From NCBI GenBank assembly GCA_002421805.1, contig DISM01000001.1, positions 220,902 through 284,901 on the forward strand: a DNA stretch of 64,000 bases, written 5' to 3'. This stretch comes from Candidatus Omnitrophica bacterium UBA6210. Its GTDB lineage: Bacteria > Omnitrophota > Gorgyraeia > Velamenicoccales > Velamenicoccaceae. A model generated the notes under the pieces. The model did not search any database. It saw nothing but the letters and a program-made list of their open reading frames with translations, and was not told where the DNA came from. Position numbers and translations under genes: made by a program. Below, one piece after another: positions 33,787-43,002 of this stretch (positions are counted from its first letter, which is position 1; the number at the start of each line of letters is the position of its first letter).

Positions 33787-34422
33787 CTAACGCAATTCTA
33801 TCTCCTGATTATCATAACTCAAAATCACTCTATCTCTCAAGATTTCTTTTACTCGCACATCCTTCAACATGCTGCCGCGATTAAGAGAATAGGTCCGCCC
33901 TTCCTTGCTGTCCTCAATAATGACCTGGGGGACGTCCGACCAGATAATACCGACGACCCGGAACGTCTGGACCATATTCTTAAGCGTCTCCGAAACTGCG
34001 GGCTGCGCGGGGACGGGCACCTCCGGCGCGGCAGGCTCCGCCAGCGAGAAGATGTTGTGCTGGGTGGCTTCATTCAGATATAAAGAAAGAGGATTGAGCG
34101 CCTCGATGCTGATATTGCCGACGTTCGCCTTTTTTGCGGCCTTTTCCAGGCGCTGGATCATAGAGCTATTCGGCATCCCCATCCAAAAATCAAATATAAG
34201 ATAGAGCGACGTCAACACGCACAGCGCCACGATCGCCTGGTTGACGGCCTTCAGCGTGATGGTCTTCTTGAACCGGCCGCGGCTGTGGGCAAGCCATGTC
34301 TTTAAAAAAAGACCGCTGGCGTGGATATCCATCCTGGCCCGCGGAAGGTTTCTCGGCGCTTCCCCCGGAGATTCGATGATCCGCAGGAGCTTTTCTTCCG
34401 GTGTCATCCCTTGGTCGGCCAT
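33787..34422 (-). CDS. GspC/PilP-like inner-membrane secretion protein
   Basis: 211 residues with a cytosolic N-terminus, one transmembrane helix (about 60-80), a periplasmic linker with a proline-rich stretch, and a small C-terminal beta domain (FRVVGIIWSDVPQVIIED) like the HR domain of GspC or PilP, which contacts the secretin N0 domain. The position directly upstream of the secretin supports this. Choosing between GspC and PilP is not possible by eye. Confidence 0.72.
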   Translation of the reverse strand: MADQGMTPEEKLLRIIESPGEAPRNLPRARMDIHASGLFLKTWLAHSRGRFKKTITLKAVNQAIVALCVLTSLYLIFDFWMGMPNSSMIQRLEKAAKKANVGNISIEALNPLSLYLNEATQHNIFSLAEPAAPEVPVPAQPAVSETLKNMVQTFRVVGIIWSDVPQVIIEDSKEGRTYSLNRGSMLKDVRVKEILRDRVILSYDNQEIELR

Positions 34423-34446
34423 ATGAAAAAGTAGTCGGCTGTTGTC

Positions 34447-35268
34447 CTAAAATGCACTCTGCGCCATGACCTTGTGCACGACGTCTTTGTCGACGATGAT
34501 CTTGCTCTCCATGACCAGCATCTTCAGGGCGTTGTGGCAGAGCATGGAGATCTTGCGCGGATACCCCTGGGTCAACTGATAGATCTCGGCAATGGCGTCA
34601 TCCTTGAATAAAGGCAGGTGCGAACGGTAGCCCGCCTGCCTGATCCGGAATTCGATCATTTCCTTTGTCTCGACGTCGTCGAGCGGATTGATGATATATT
34701 TCATGCTGATCCTGTCCATCAGGTTCTTCATCTCGCGGATCTTCGGCAAAAGCTCCAGCTGCGCCAAAAGCACCAGCTGCAGGAGCTTGTATTCGTTGGT
34801 TTCGTAATTCAGGAGGACCCTCAGGATCTCCAGGGACGACGGATTGAGCTTTTGCGCTTCGTCGACGAGCAGGATGACCGTCTTGTTGTCCTGGATGGCC
34901 TTCTGGAAGAGATATTTCTTGATCGCCTCTTTCATGTTGAGGACGGAACCCGAAGGCGTATCCATCTGGATCTGGAATGTCCGGATCAGGGATTCGAGAA
35001 AAACCTCCTCAGTCTCGAAAGTCGGGTCCAGGATCATGAAAAAGATCATATCGTCGCGCAGCTTAAGCATCTGGAACATCTTGCGCGACAGGGTCGTCTT
35101 CCCCGTCCCCACATCGCCCAAAATGACGCTCAGGCCGCGGCGCAGCCGGATCTCGATCATGAGGCGCGTCAAGGCCGCCTGGTGTTCCTGGGACTGATAA
35201 AAAAAATCGGGATCCGGGCTTGTCGAAAACGGCTCTTTCTCCAATCCAAGGATCTGATAATAACTCAT
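34447..35268 (-). CDS. ExeA/GspA-like AAA ATPase
   Basis: 273 residues with MSYYQILGLEKEPFSTSPDPDFFY at the start, the standard opening of ExeA proteins, Walker A GDVGTGKTT (about 51-59), and Walker B VILLVDEAQ. ExeA with ExeB uses ATP to remodel peptidoglycan and help secretin assembly. It lacks the C-terminal membrane and peptidoglycan-binding part of ExeA, like many short versions in this gene context. An AGGG precedes the ATG by 4-5 bases. Confidence 0.85.
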   Translation of the reverse strand: MSYYQILGLEKEPFSTSPDPDFFYQSQEHQAALTRLMIEIRLRRGLSVILGDVGTGKTTLSRKMFQMLKLRDDMIFFMILDPTFETEEVFLESLIRTFQIQMDTPSGSVLNMKEAIKKYLFQKAIQDNKTVILLVDEAQKLNPSSLEILRVLLNYETNEYKLLQLVLLAQLELLPKIREMKNLMDRISMKYIINPLDDVETKEMIEFRIRQAGYRSHLPLFKDDAIAEIYQLTQGYPRKISMLCHNALKMLVMESKIIVDKDVVHKVMAQSAF

Positions 35269-35360
35269 AACACCCTGCCGTGATTTGGTTTCAATTCTTT
35301 ACATCTGTCCTGAACCCCAGGCTCTTAACTCTTTATTATCACACATTTTTTGTCAAAAAG

Positions 35361-36251
35361 CTACTGTTCGTCCCAGCGAAGAATGACGCCTGTCGAGATG
35401 TCTACGGTCACAAGGAAATGACGCAGGGTCTTCTTGCCCTTCTTGACCGTCATGTCGAAACGGACAGCACTGGACCCGGTCGTCAGCTGCTGGGCCAGAA
35501 CGGTCGTCTCGATCCACTGCCTTTCAGCCGCCGTCAGCCCATAGGGTTCCAGGACGTCCGCAATATGGTAAACGTCGCTGAAGACCCCGTCATCCGCCGT
35601 CCCTTCGAAGCCGTCGATCCCGGCGCGGTATTGCTGGATGCGGACGACAAGGGCCTGCGGGGCGCCCATGGCCGTCATCGCTTCTGCCGCGGCCGTATTG
35701 ATATTGACGCGACCGGCGCCGTAAATCGTCACAACGCCTTTCAACTGCCCGTAAACATCTTCTGTAACGCCCTCAGCGGAAAGCAGGTCTTCTTTCACGT
35801 AGAGGGGCGTCGCCAGGATTGCATTAAGCAGCGCTTCATTGCCGACGATGCCGGGTAGCTGCAGAAGCGTGCTGCGGTCTGCGTGCGCGATAGGCACAAG
35901 GGCCTGCTCGTCATAACAGACAAGGGTGACGACCTTGTCGCCGAAGGCCAGATCGCGGGTCCGCAGATCATAAAAGCTCATGACCAAAGGTGAAGATCGC
36001 AGAACCCATATCTGCTTCATGACCCTGATCGTGGACAGCGCATCATAGAAGGAGGTGTTGGCATCCGTCAAAAATGACGCCAGTTTCCACTCCTGGGAAA
36101 CGACAGACGACGCGCCGGCGGCAAGGATCGTCAGGACAGCGATGGCGCCGACCGCCAGGAAAAGGATGCTCCCCCTGTTTCTTTCCGAAGGCCTCCTACA
36201 GGCCCGCCGGGATAGGAATGATCTTATCAAACTCTTGCCCTCCCTGTGCAT
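35361..36251 (-). CDS. gspK: GspK-like minor pseudopilin
   Basis: About 296 residues with an N-terminal hydrophobic helix after basic residues (NRGSILFLAVGAIAVLTILA) and the GspK-type helix-hairpin-helix motif GRVNINTAAAEAM. GspK caps the pseudopilus. The start lies inside the 3' end of gspJ: ATG 36251 gives a 56-bp overlap, and a TTG at 36236 with GGAGG 8 bases upstream is an alternative. Gene order I-J-K agrees with type II secretion. Confidence 0.82.
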   Translation of the reverse strand: MHREGKSLIRSFLSRRACRRPSERNRGSILFLAVGAIAVLTILAAGASSVVSQEWKLASFLTDANTSFYDALSTIRVMKQIWVLRSSPLVMSFYDLRTRDLAFGDKVVTLVCYDEQALVPIAHADRSTLLQLPGIVGNEALLNAILATPLYVKEDLLSAEGVTEDVYGQLKGVVTIYGAGRVNINTAAAEAMTAMGAPQALVVRIQQYRAGIDGFEGTADDGVFSDVYHIADVLEPYGLTAAERQWIETTVLAQQLTTGSSAVRFDMTVKKGKKTLRHFLVTVDISTGVILRWDEQ

Positions 36252-36777
36252 CAAAAGAAACCCGGACGGCCCGGGGCATGCCCTGCAACGAGGAATTCCA
36301 CGCCGCCATGAACTCAAATTTGCCCGTTTCCTGGTTGAGGCCGAAATAGGCCAGCGTGAAATTCTCGATTTTGCCAATCACCACGCGCCCCTCGTCTTCC
36401 TCGCCGTCTTCGGATTCCTCTGCGCTCAGATTCCGGCTTGAACGCAACAGCCAGCGCTCCGTCTCGACATAGCGATAAGAAATATTCCGGACGCCGTCGC
36501 CCATCACGTTCGCAAAATGGCACTGGTCCTCTGTCCCGAAAAATCCGACCGGCGGATAATCCAGGGCCCGCCGCAAATCCAGGGACAAACGCTCCAATCC
36601 TACGATCGCCTGGCGATGGGCATAGGTCAGGCCCGCCGCCCTCTTCCAAAGATTCATGCCGGTGGAAAAAGACATCACGAGTGTGATGCCCAGGAGGCCG
36701 AACAAAACCGCCACCACCAATACTTCGACGAGGGTAAACCCTTTTTTTTCGATGTGTCTCAAACCGCGTAACGGCAT
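36196..36777 (-). CDS. gspJ: GspJ-like minor pseudopilin
   Basis: 193 residues. A class III signal (KKGFTLVEVLVVAVLFGLLGITLVM) has the expected prepilin-peptidase site G-FTLVE. The remainder has the GspJ pattern with GLERLSLDLRRAL. The start at 36777 follows GAGG by 5 bases; an in-frame upstream extension to 36921 is ignored. Joins GspI and GspK in the pseudopilus tip. Confidence 0.82.
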   Translation of the reverse strand: MPLRGLRHIEKKGFTLVEVLVVAVLFGLLGITLVMSFSTGMNLWKRAAGLTYAHRQAIVGLERLSLDLRRALDYPPVGFFGTEDQCHFANVMGDGVRNISYRYVETERWLLRSSRNLSAEESEDGEEDEGRVVIGKIENFTLAYFGLNQETGKFEFMAAWNSSLQGMPRAVRVSFDAQGGQEFDKIIPIPAGL

Positions 36778-36935
36778 GTCATCCTCTGCATGAAACGCCG
36801 GGCCCGTATGTCGCATGCCGGCGCTTAAGGAAAGTAACGTTACTCCTTGCGTTTGCATCTTGTCAATATCTGTCTGCGACCAGTCCTCGTAGAACTCGGA
36901 CGGGCATCCAGATATTTCCAAGATACGCTGCGGAG

Positions 36936-36960
36936 TTAATTCCGCCAGAGGCGGAATTAA
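36936..36960. repeat. 11-bp perfect inverted repeat at the gspI stop codon
   Basis: TTAATTCCGCC-AGA-GGCGGAATTAA; the gspI TAA is part of it. No T-tract follows. Its TTAATTC end resembles the ends of the REP-like palindromes. Confidence 0.6.
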
Positions 36961-37364
36961 GGTTTGGGGGCGTAGCTGATCACGGTCATGTCCCGCACGA
37001 TCCCGCGGCGCTGCCAGCTGATCGTCACGTTTTCCTCGACGAGATAATTCTTAAGGGTCTCGGATTCATTGCCGAAGCTCTCGGGGAACTCGGCAACGGT
37101 CCTCGTCCAGTTGAAAGCCTCGTTGGGCGCCTCAAAAGTCCCCGACGCCTTCCCCAGCGCCAATTCACCCTTGCGCGACATCTCCTGCGTTTCCCACATC
37201 TTCTGGTTCAACAGATAATTGGCGGCGATCTGCCTCTCGGAGGTAGCCATGACGACGGCACACTGGTTCAGGGCCGAGAGGACGCCGACCATGCCGACCG
37301 CCGTCACCACAACGGCCACCATCAGCTCGACGAGGGTAAAACCATTATGTATGTCCGTTTTCAT
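36957..37364 (-). CDS. gspI: GspI/PilV-like minor pseudopilin
   Basis: 135 residues with the prepilin signal NGFTLVELMVAVVVTAVGMVGVLSALNQ, where GMVGVLSAL is typical of PilV/GspI. A Trp/Gln-rich C-terminal beta domain follows. It lies between gspG and gspJ. There is a 179-bp gap before gspJ, longer than elsewhere in this operon and containing the inverted repeat at the stop. Confidence 0.82.
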   Translation of the reverse strand: MKTDIHNGFTLVELMVAVVVTAVGMVGVLSALNQCAVVMATSERQIAANYLLNQKMWETQEMSRKGELALGKASGTFEAPNEAFNWTRTVAEFPESFGNESETLKNYLVEENVTISWQRRGIVRDMTVISYAPKP

Positions 37365-37384
37365 ATCTTTTTAAAAAACACAAA

Positions 37385-37455
37385 CCACCCGCCCCGGTTA
37401 GCCTGTTAACCGGTCAACCCGCTCACCCGTTGACCCGCTCACAGGCTTACACGTC
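37385..37455. repeat. degenerate 8-bp tandem array (locus iii)
   Basis: Octamers such as TTAGCCTG, TTAACCGG, TCAACCCG, CTCACCCG and TTGACCCG between gspG and gspI. Positions 37394-37427 are identical to 41236-41269 over 34 bp. Confidence 0.75.
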
Positions 37456-37857
37456 TCACTCTTCGTCCCAATTGACGATATCGTCGTCTCCGCCTTCCAC
37501 GCCGTCTTTGCCGAGGGAATAAAGGTCGAAGCTTCCTTCATTATGTTCGCCTGGATATTTGTATACGTAGGCCCGGCCCCAGGGGTCCTGGGGTTTTTTC
37601 TTCAGATACGGCCCCTTCCAGTTCTGCACGTCCGCAGGCGCCTCGCGAAGCGCATCGAGGGTATCGGGAAAACTGCCTGTGTCTACTTCGTAGAGGTCCA
37701 GGGCCAGAGGGATGCTCGATTCGATATCGCTCTTGGCGATGGACTTGCGCGCCTCTTCGGAGCGGCCGGCCAGGCGCGGCACGACCATCGCAGCCAGGAC
37801 GCCCAGGATGATGACCACAAGCATGATTTCGATCAGTGTAAAACCTCTCTTTGTCAT
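37456..37857 (-). CDS. gspG: major pseudopilin GspG
   Basis: 133 residues with KRGFTLIEIMLVVIILGVLAAMVVPRL at the N-terminus and the GspG C-terminal pattern (PQDPWGRAYVY, then SFDLYSLGKDGVEGGDDDIVNW) that binds calcium in the family. It polymerises into the pseudopilus. This motif distinguishes it clearly from a type IV major pilin and shows that the cluster is a type II secretion system. Confidence 0.94.
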   Translation of the reverse strand: MTKRGFTLIEIMLVVIILGVLAAMVVPRLAGRSEEARKSIAKSDIESSIPLALDLYEVDTGSFPDTLDALREAPADVQNWKGPYLKKKPQDPWGRAYVYKYPGEHNEGSFDLYSLGKDGVEGGDDDIVNWDEE

Positions 37858-37874
37858 AGACCCTCCCTTTGGTC

Positions 37875-38411
37875 TTATACGAACGAAACACCCATCAGCG
37901 TCAGGTTGACGCTTAATTCAGACGAACCCTCGCTTTTGGGAACGAGGACCATTTTTTCGACGCTGAAGAGCAGAGGCGACGTATACAGGCCGTAAAGGAA
38001 CGACACCAGCGTCTTCATGTTCGCCTCGGCTTTGATATTGATCTGGAACTGCTTGGTGGTCGCGTCGACCTCCGCTTCCTTTTGGGGTTTGATGTCCAGG
38101 ATCAAAAAGCCGGAATCGCGGCTGATCTTCTCAAGCTGCTTCAGGAAACCGGCGACCGCCTCCTCGTTGGAATACTCCTGAATGGAAAAGTAGCTGGCGT
38201 ATTTGCTGTATTCGCTGTTGATCGTATCCCGGTTTTCAATCAGCATCAATCCCCTCTTCAATTTAGACTCTTGAAGGATGACCTGTTTGCCGACAGTCGT
38301 TACCCTTTCATGGAAAGGAGCAATCAGGGCCTTAAAAACCACCAGGGCCGCCATCAGCCCGACGGCGGCGTAAATAAGGACATATTGCTGTTTTTTCAGG
38401 TCTATCGCCAT
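37875..38411 (-). CDS. pilO: PilO/GspM-like inner-membrane alignment protein
   Basis: 178 residues: short cytosolic N-terminus, one transmembrane helix (about 11-30), coiled coil, and a ferredoxin-like periplasmic domain. It sits directly after the PilM-PilN fusion, as PilO does in type IV pilus operons; GspM has the same fold. It pairs with the PilN part in the inner-membrane platform. Confidence 0.78.
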   Translation of the reverse strand: MAIDLKKQQYVLIYAAVGLMAALVVFKALIAPFHERVTTVGKQVILQESKLKRGLMLIENRDTINSEYSKYASYFSIQEYSNEEAVAGFLKQLEKISRDSGFLILDIKPQKEAEVDATTKQFQINIKAEANMKTLVSFLYGLYTSPLLFSVEKMVLVPKSEGSSELSVNLTLMGVSFV

Positions 38412-38448
38412 AGGATTTCCTTAGAGCTTGCGGCTCTGTATCGCCGGC

Positions 38449-39960
38449 TCACATCTCGGTATCTTTCTTCTCGGCCGCGGCCTTCTTGGGCTCTTTTTTC
38501 GCCGCCGCCTTGGCGGGCTTGGCCCCCTGCGCGCCCTCGATCGGACAGATCAATTCAAATTCATTGATATCCTTGCCCTTGACCTTTTTGCGCGTCGTGT
38601 AACGCGCCTGGACATCTTTGAAATAAGGGGAGTTCTCCAGTGTTGTGATGAACTTGAAGATATCCGACATCTCCTGGGCCTGCCCCTTGATGGTCACTTT
38701 GTCGTCTTTCTGGAACGAGAAACTGGTCAGGACGATCTCCGACGGCAGGAGCTTGGACATCTCCAAAAGATAGTTAAGGACGATGGAATCCGTGTCCAGC
38801 TTGGATTTGATCTTCTTGATCCTGTTGACCTCCTCGTCGAGGCCTTCGGCCTGCACCGCAATGGTCTTGTAACGGTTGCTCAGGAGTTCCAGAAAAGCCT
38901 TGCGGTTATGGAGTTTCTCCTGATAGATGCCGCAGACCACGAGAATGAAATACATGGCGCCCGACCCTAAAAGGATCATGTCCCGCACCCGCTCCCGCAG
39001 GGCCTTGCGGATCTGCGCCTCGGGAAGCACGAAGTTGATCTTCCGGCGGCTCAGGTCAAGCCCCAGGCCGAAAAGCGAACAGAAAGATATCTGTTCCAGC
39101 GCGCCCGGAGGGGTCTTGACGACGTCTTTGGATGGCGCAACACCCTCCAGGGGCCCAACGACCGATGCCGGAAGATTGAATTCCGTCTCGATCTGCGACA
39201 CCAGGCCCCGCAGTTCGCCCACCGCCCCGACAAGATAGACGCGGACGGGCTTTTGAAGGATCTCCTCGCCCTGCGAGATCACCATCGTCTGCTTCATTTC
39301 GCCCAAATACCGCGGCCATTTCTCTTTGTCCTTGAGCTGCTCGGCCCCGCTGGCGATCGTGCGGCTGAAAAGGAGCATGGACGAGGAGGCGACGATGAAA
39401 TCCGTCGAGGCATTGTCGATGTCCAGAATAAGAAAGGCCTCTTCGGGCTTGAGCTCGCCGGCTTTGACCGCGCGGGTGAACCAGGAAAGGACGCCTTCGG
39501 AGCTCAGCTCAATGCGGTCGGAATAAAGACCGGCCGCCTCTAGGACACGGAAGATCTTGCGGATATTCTCACGATGGACGATGGCCAGCATGATCTTGGA
39601 ATATCCCATCGTGTCGCGGCCGATCAGGCTGTAGCCGTTGACGATCTCCTCCTTGGCATAGGGGACCTGGCGGCCCACGTGCAGCTTGATCATGTCGTCG
39701 ATTTCCGACGGATTGGCAGAAGGGATGCGGAGATTGCGCAGCGTGACGGAATTACGCGAAAAACAGATGACGAGGTTCTGGGGCTTTTTGACGTTCAGGC
39801 CCTTGAGGAATTCGGCGATCTCGCGGCCGATGGCCTCGTCGGCCTGGCCGCCGATGTCCTTGGCGAGGACCCCCCGAAGATGCGCAGCGCCGATCGCCGT
39901 CTTGAATACGACGGCCTTAAGCCAGGTATTGCCGATCTCCAAAACAACCGTTGTGTTCAT
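38449..39960 (-). CDS. PilM-PilN fusion (GspL-like platform protein)
   Basis: 503 residues. Residues 1-310 are an actin-like PilM ATPase-fold (VVLEIGNTWLKAVVF at the start, ILDIDNASTDFIV later). A transmembrane helix near 340-360 is followed by coiled coil and a PilN-like periplasmic domain to about 480, and then a Lys/Ala-rich tail. The join gives the topology of GspL, which is itself PilM-like plus PilN-like, so this is either a GspL relative or a PilM-PilN fusion. It links the cytosolic ATPase to PilO. Confidence 0.85.
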   Translation of the reverse strand: MNTTVVLEIGNTWLKAVVFKTAIGAAHLRGVLAKDIGGQADEAIGREIAEFLKGLNVKKPQNLVICFSRNSVTLRNLRIPSANPSEIDDMIKLHVGRQVPYAKEEIVNGYSLIGRDTMGYSKIMLAIVHRENIRKIFRVLEAAGLYSDRIELSSEGVLSWFTRAVKAGELKPEEAFLILDIDNASTDFIVASSSMLLFSRTIASGAEQLKDKEKWPRYLGEMKQTMVISQGEEILQKPVRVYLVGAVGELRGLVSQIETEFNLPASVVGPLEGVAPSKDVVKTPPGALEQISFCSLFGLGLDLSRRKINFVLPEAQIRKALRERVRDMILLGSGAMYFILVVCGIYQEKLHNRKAFLELLSNRYKTIAVQAEGLDEEVNRIKKIKSKLDTDSIVLNYLLEMSKLLPSEIVLTSFSFQKDDKVTIKGQAQEMSDIFKFITTLENSPYFKDVQARYTTRKKVKGKDINEFELICPIEGAQGAKPAKAAAKKEPKKAAAEKKDTEM

Positions 39961-39975
39961 AGAACTTCAGCGGCC

Positions 39976-41202
39976 TCATTGAATCAGAAGATTGATCTGC
40001 AGGATCGGCAAGAGCATGGCCATGACGATCCCGCCCAGGATGACGCCCAAAAACAGGATGATCACCGGTTCGAGCAACGATGTAATGACCTTCAGCCGCG
40101 CGTCGATCTCTTCGGTATAAATATTGGCCACCTCGTTCAAGACCCCCTCCAGTTTGCCGCCCTCTTCTCCAACGGAAATCATCTGTACCAAAAACGATGG
40201 GAAGAAAGAGACCTTCTTCATGCTCGAGGCCATCGAGGTCCCCTCCAGGACGTCCTTCTTGACCACATCCAGCTCCCTGGTCAACATGGAATTCTCCAGC
40301 GTCGGGATCGCCACCTGCAATGACTGGAACGCCGGAAGGCCGCTGCGGATCAGCAAAGACAGCGTGCGGCAGAAACGCGCCATCGCCTGTTTCAGGATCA
40401 GGCCCGACCAGACGGGGATATGGAGTTTGACCCAATCCAGGCGAGACCGGCCGCCCTCCGTCCTCGACAATTGGGCCGGGATCATCGCCACAAAACCCAT
40501 AGCCAACAGAATCGCCCACCACCACGACTGAAAGAAAGAACTGATCGTCAGCATGACCTGGGTCGGCAACGGCAGAGCGGAGTCAAAATCGGAAAAGATC
40601 GCGCTGAGCTTCGGGATGACATAGCTGAGGAGCACGAACACGGCGCAAACGCCGACGGAGACCATCAATATCGGATAAGCCATGGCGGTCTTGAGGTGCA
40701 TCTTGAATTCCTGGTCGCGTGTCAGGAAGTTGTCAAGTTCCGTCAACACGTCGTCCAGGCGGCCCGAGGCCTCGCCGATCCTGATGAGGTTGACATAAAG
40801 CCCCGAGAAAAAATTCGGAAATTTGGCCAGGGCGGAAGAAAAGCTCTCGCCGTTCTTGATGGTGTTATGCAAGTCCAGGATAAGGTCCTTGAGTTTCGGC
40901 TTGTCCGCCTGGCCGTAAAGGATGCTCAGGGATTTCAGGAGGTCGACGCGCGCCTTCATCAGGCTCTTCAACTGGCTGGTGAACACCTGCAGGTCTTTCT
41001 GGGTCAGCCCGCCACGGAAAGAAAACGCACCCCCCGGCGCCGATTTCCCCTGGGCCGTTGTCTGCATCAGGGGTTCCACGCGCACCGGCGACAGCCCCAT
41101 CTCGATCAACTTATCGACGGCGTGTTCCTGAGAATCCGCAACGAGGATACCCTCGACGGTCTCTTTCAGGTTTTTCTTGGCCAGATATGTATAGGTCGGC
41201 AT
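39976..41202 (-). CDS. gspF: type II secretion / pilus inner-membrane platform protein PilC/GspF
   Basis: 408 residues with two T2SSF domains, three or four transmembrane helices, LIRIGEASGRLDDVL in the first half and the parallel ISVGEEGGKLEGVLNEVANIY in the second. It is the rotary core that couples ATPase motion to pseudopilin extraction. Order pilB-pilC-pilM/N-pilO is standard. Confidence 0.95.
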   Translation of the reverse strand: MPTYTYLAKKNLKETVEGILVADSQEHAVDKLIEMGLSPVRVEPLMQTTAQGKSAPGGAFSFRGGLTQKDLQVFTSQLKSLMKARVDLLKSLSILYGQADKPKLKDLILDLHNTIKNGESFSSALAKFPNFFSGLYVNLIRIGEASGRLDDVLTELDNFLTRDQEFKMHLKTAMAYPILMVSVGVCAVFVLLSYVIPKLSAIFSDFDSALPLPTQVMLTISSFFQSWWWAILLAMGFVAMIPAQLSRTEGGRSRLDWVKLHIPVWSGLILKQAMARFCRTLSLLIRSGLPAFQSLQVAIPTLENSMLTRELDVVKKDVLEGTSMASSMKKVSFFPSFLVQMISVGEEGGKLEGVLNEVANIYTEEIDARLKVITSLLEPVIILFLGVILGGIVMAMLLPILQINLLIQ

Positions 41203-41205
41203 GCT

Positions 41206-41271
41206 AACCCCTCTGTTAACCCGTCTGCCTGTCAGCCGGTTAGCCTGTTAACCGGTCAACCCGCTCACCGG
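41206..41271. repeat. degenerate 8-bp tandem array (locus iv)
   Basis: Octamers such as TTAGCCTG, TTAACCGG, TCAACCCG and CTCACCGG between pilB and pilC, sharing an identical 34-bp block (41236-41269) with locus iii. Confidence 0.75.
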
Positions 41272-42984
41272 CTAACCGATCTCCGTCACCCTCATGACTT
41301 CTTCCGGTGTCGTCAGCCCTTCGCGGATCTTCTCCCAGCCTTCCCTTAAAAGGGTCTTCAAGCCCATCTTGATCGCCTTCTGCTTGATCTGCGAAGCGCT
41401 GGCCTTATCGATGACCATCTGGCGGATCTCTTCATTGATGTCGAGGATCTCATAGATGGCGAGCCTGCCGCGGTAGCCGGTGAACTTGCATGCTTCACAG
41501 CCGCGGCCGTGAAAGACATGGGAAGGCTTCTCGATATTCTCGTGGGCCTCTTCGACCATCTTTTTCAGGCCCTCTTCCTCTTTGTATGGGATCTTCTCCT
41601 TGCAATCCGGACAGATGGTCCTGACAAGGCGCTGGGCGATAAAGGACTGGACGGAGGAGGCGACCAGGTACGGCTCCAGGCCCATATCCAGAAGCCTCGT
41701 CACGCCGGAGGAAGCGTCGTTCGTATGGAGCGTCGAGAAGACCAGGTGGCCCGTCAGGGCCGTGCGGATCGCCAGCTCCGCCGTCTCCAGGTCCCTGACC
41801 TCGCCCACCATCATGATGTCCGGATCATGCCGCAGGAGATTGCGCAGGGCGCTGGCGAACGTCAGGCCGATGCGCGGATTGACCTGCAGCTGTGTCACGC
41901 CCGTCAATTCATACTCTACCGGGTCCTCGACCGTGATGATCTTCACCTGCGGCCGGTTGAGATAGGACAAAAAGGAATACAGGGTCGTTGTCTTCCCGGA
42001 GCCCGTCGGGCCCGTCAGGAAAATGATACCGTGGGGCTTTTTCAGAAGCTCGCCGATCAGCGCCATGTCGTGCTCCGACAGCCCGAGGTCTTTCATATTA
42101 AAAAGCATCCCCGACGGCAGGATGCGGATCACCATGTTCTCTCCGTAAAGCGTCGGGATAATGGAGATGCGCAGGTCCACGTCCATCTCCCCCAGTTTCA
42201 CCTTGGTCCGGCCGTCCTGCGGGAGGCGGCGCTCCACGATGTCCATGTTCGAGATGATCTTGATGCGCGAGGTGATGGCCATATGCAATTGCTTCATCGT
42301 GTCCGGAACAGGGACGTCGTAAAGCACGCCGTCGATCCTGTAGCGGACCTTGACCCTGTCGCGGTACGGTTCGATATGGATGTCTGTGGCGCGCGCCTGG
42401 ATGGCCTCGGCCAAAAGTTGGTTGACAAGCTTGACGACGGAGGCGTCCTGCGCCTGCTTTTCAGGCGTATCCAGGACCGTCACGCCCGTGTTCTCTTCAA
42501 ATTTTTTCTGCGGCGCCTCGGCCTTGTCCTTGCTCAGGATATCCTCGACGAGCGCCGCACCCACGCCGTAATAGGTCCTGATGGCGGCCATGATCTCCGC
42601 TTCGGGAGCCAGGACCACCTCAACATCAAACCCGAGATGGAATTTAATATCTTCCGTCGGCCAGACGTCGAGAGGATTGGAAACGGCGATGGTCAAAAGG
42701 TTTTCCACGAGCGCCAAGGGCATGAACTTGTAGTGCCAGACGAACCGCGGCGGGACCGCCTTGACGACCGACTCCAAGACCCTTTTGTTCTTCAACGACG
42801 GGAGATACTGGATTGAAAGCTGCTCGGCCAAGGTCACCAAAAGCTGCTCCTCCGTGATGAACCCCAGGCGAATCAGGGCCTTGCCCAGGAGTTCTCCGGT
42901 CTTTTCGTGTTCTCTCAGGGCGACGTCCAGCTGTTTCTGAGACAAAACGCCGCGCTTGATGAGCAGTTCTCCGAGTTTCAACAT
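41272..42984 (-). CDS. gspE: secretion/pilus assembly ATPase PilB/GspE
   Basis: 570 residues. An N-terminal MshEN-like domain (MLKLGELLIKRGVLSQKQL...LGKALIRLGFITEEQL), which in several PilB/MshE proteins binds c-di-GMP, precedes the ATPase: Walker A GPTGSGKTT at 325-333, Asp and Walker B boxes, and a tetracysteine zinc site (CPDC...CEAC). The start at 42984 follows GAGG by 7 bases; the frame upstream is repeat sequence. With two diguanylate cyclases nearby, c-di-GMP control is plausible but inferred. Confidence 0.95.
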   Translation of the reverse strand: MLKLGELLIKRGVLSQKQLDVALREHEKTGELLGKALIRLGFITEEQLLVTLAEQLSIQYLPSLKNKRVLESVVKAVPPRFVWHYKFMPLALVENLLTIAVSNPLDVWPTEDIKFHLGFDVEVVLAPEAEIMAAIRTYYGVGAALVEDILSKDKAEAPQKKFEENTGVTVLDTPEKQAQDASVVKLVNQLLAEAIQARATDIHIEPYRDRVKVRYRIDGVLYDVPVPDTMKQLHMAITSRIKIISNMDIVERRLPQDGRTKVKLGEMDVDLRISIIPTLYGENMVIRILPSGMLFNMKDLGLSEHDMALIGELLKKPHGIIFLTGPTGSGKTTTLYSFLSYLNRPQVKIITVEDPVEYELTGVTQLQVNPRIGLTFASALRNLLRHDPDIMMVGEVRDLETAELAIRTALTGHLVFSTLHTNDASSGVTRLLDMGLEPYLVASSVQSFIAQRLVRTICPDCKEKIPYKEEEGLKKMVEEAHENIEKPSHVFHGRGCEACKFTGYRGRLAIYEILDINEEIRQMVIDKASASQIKQKAIKMGLKTLLREGWEKIREGLTTPEEVMRVTEIG

Positions 42985-43002
42985 ATTTGATCCTCTATAA
43001 AA

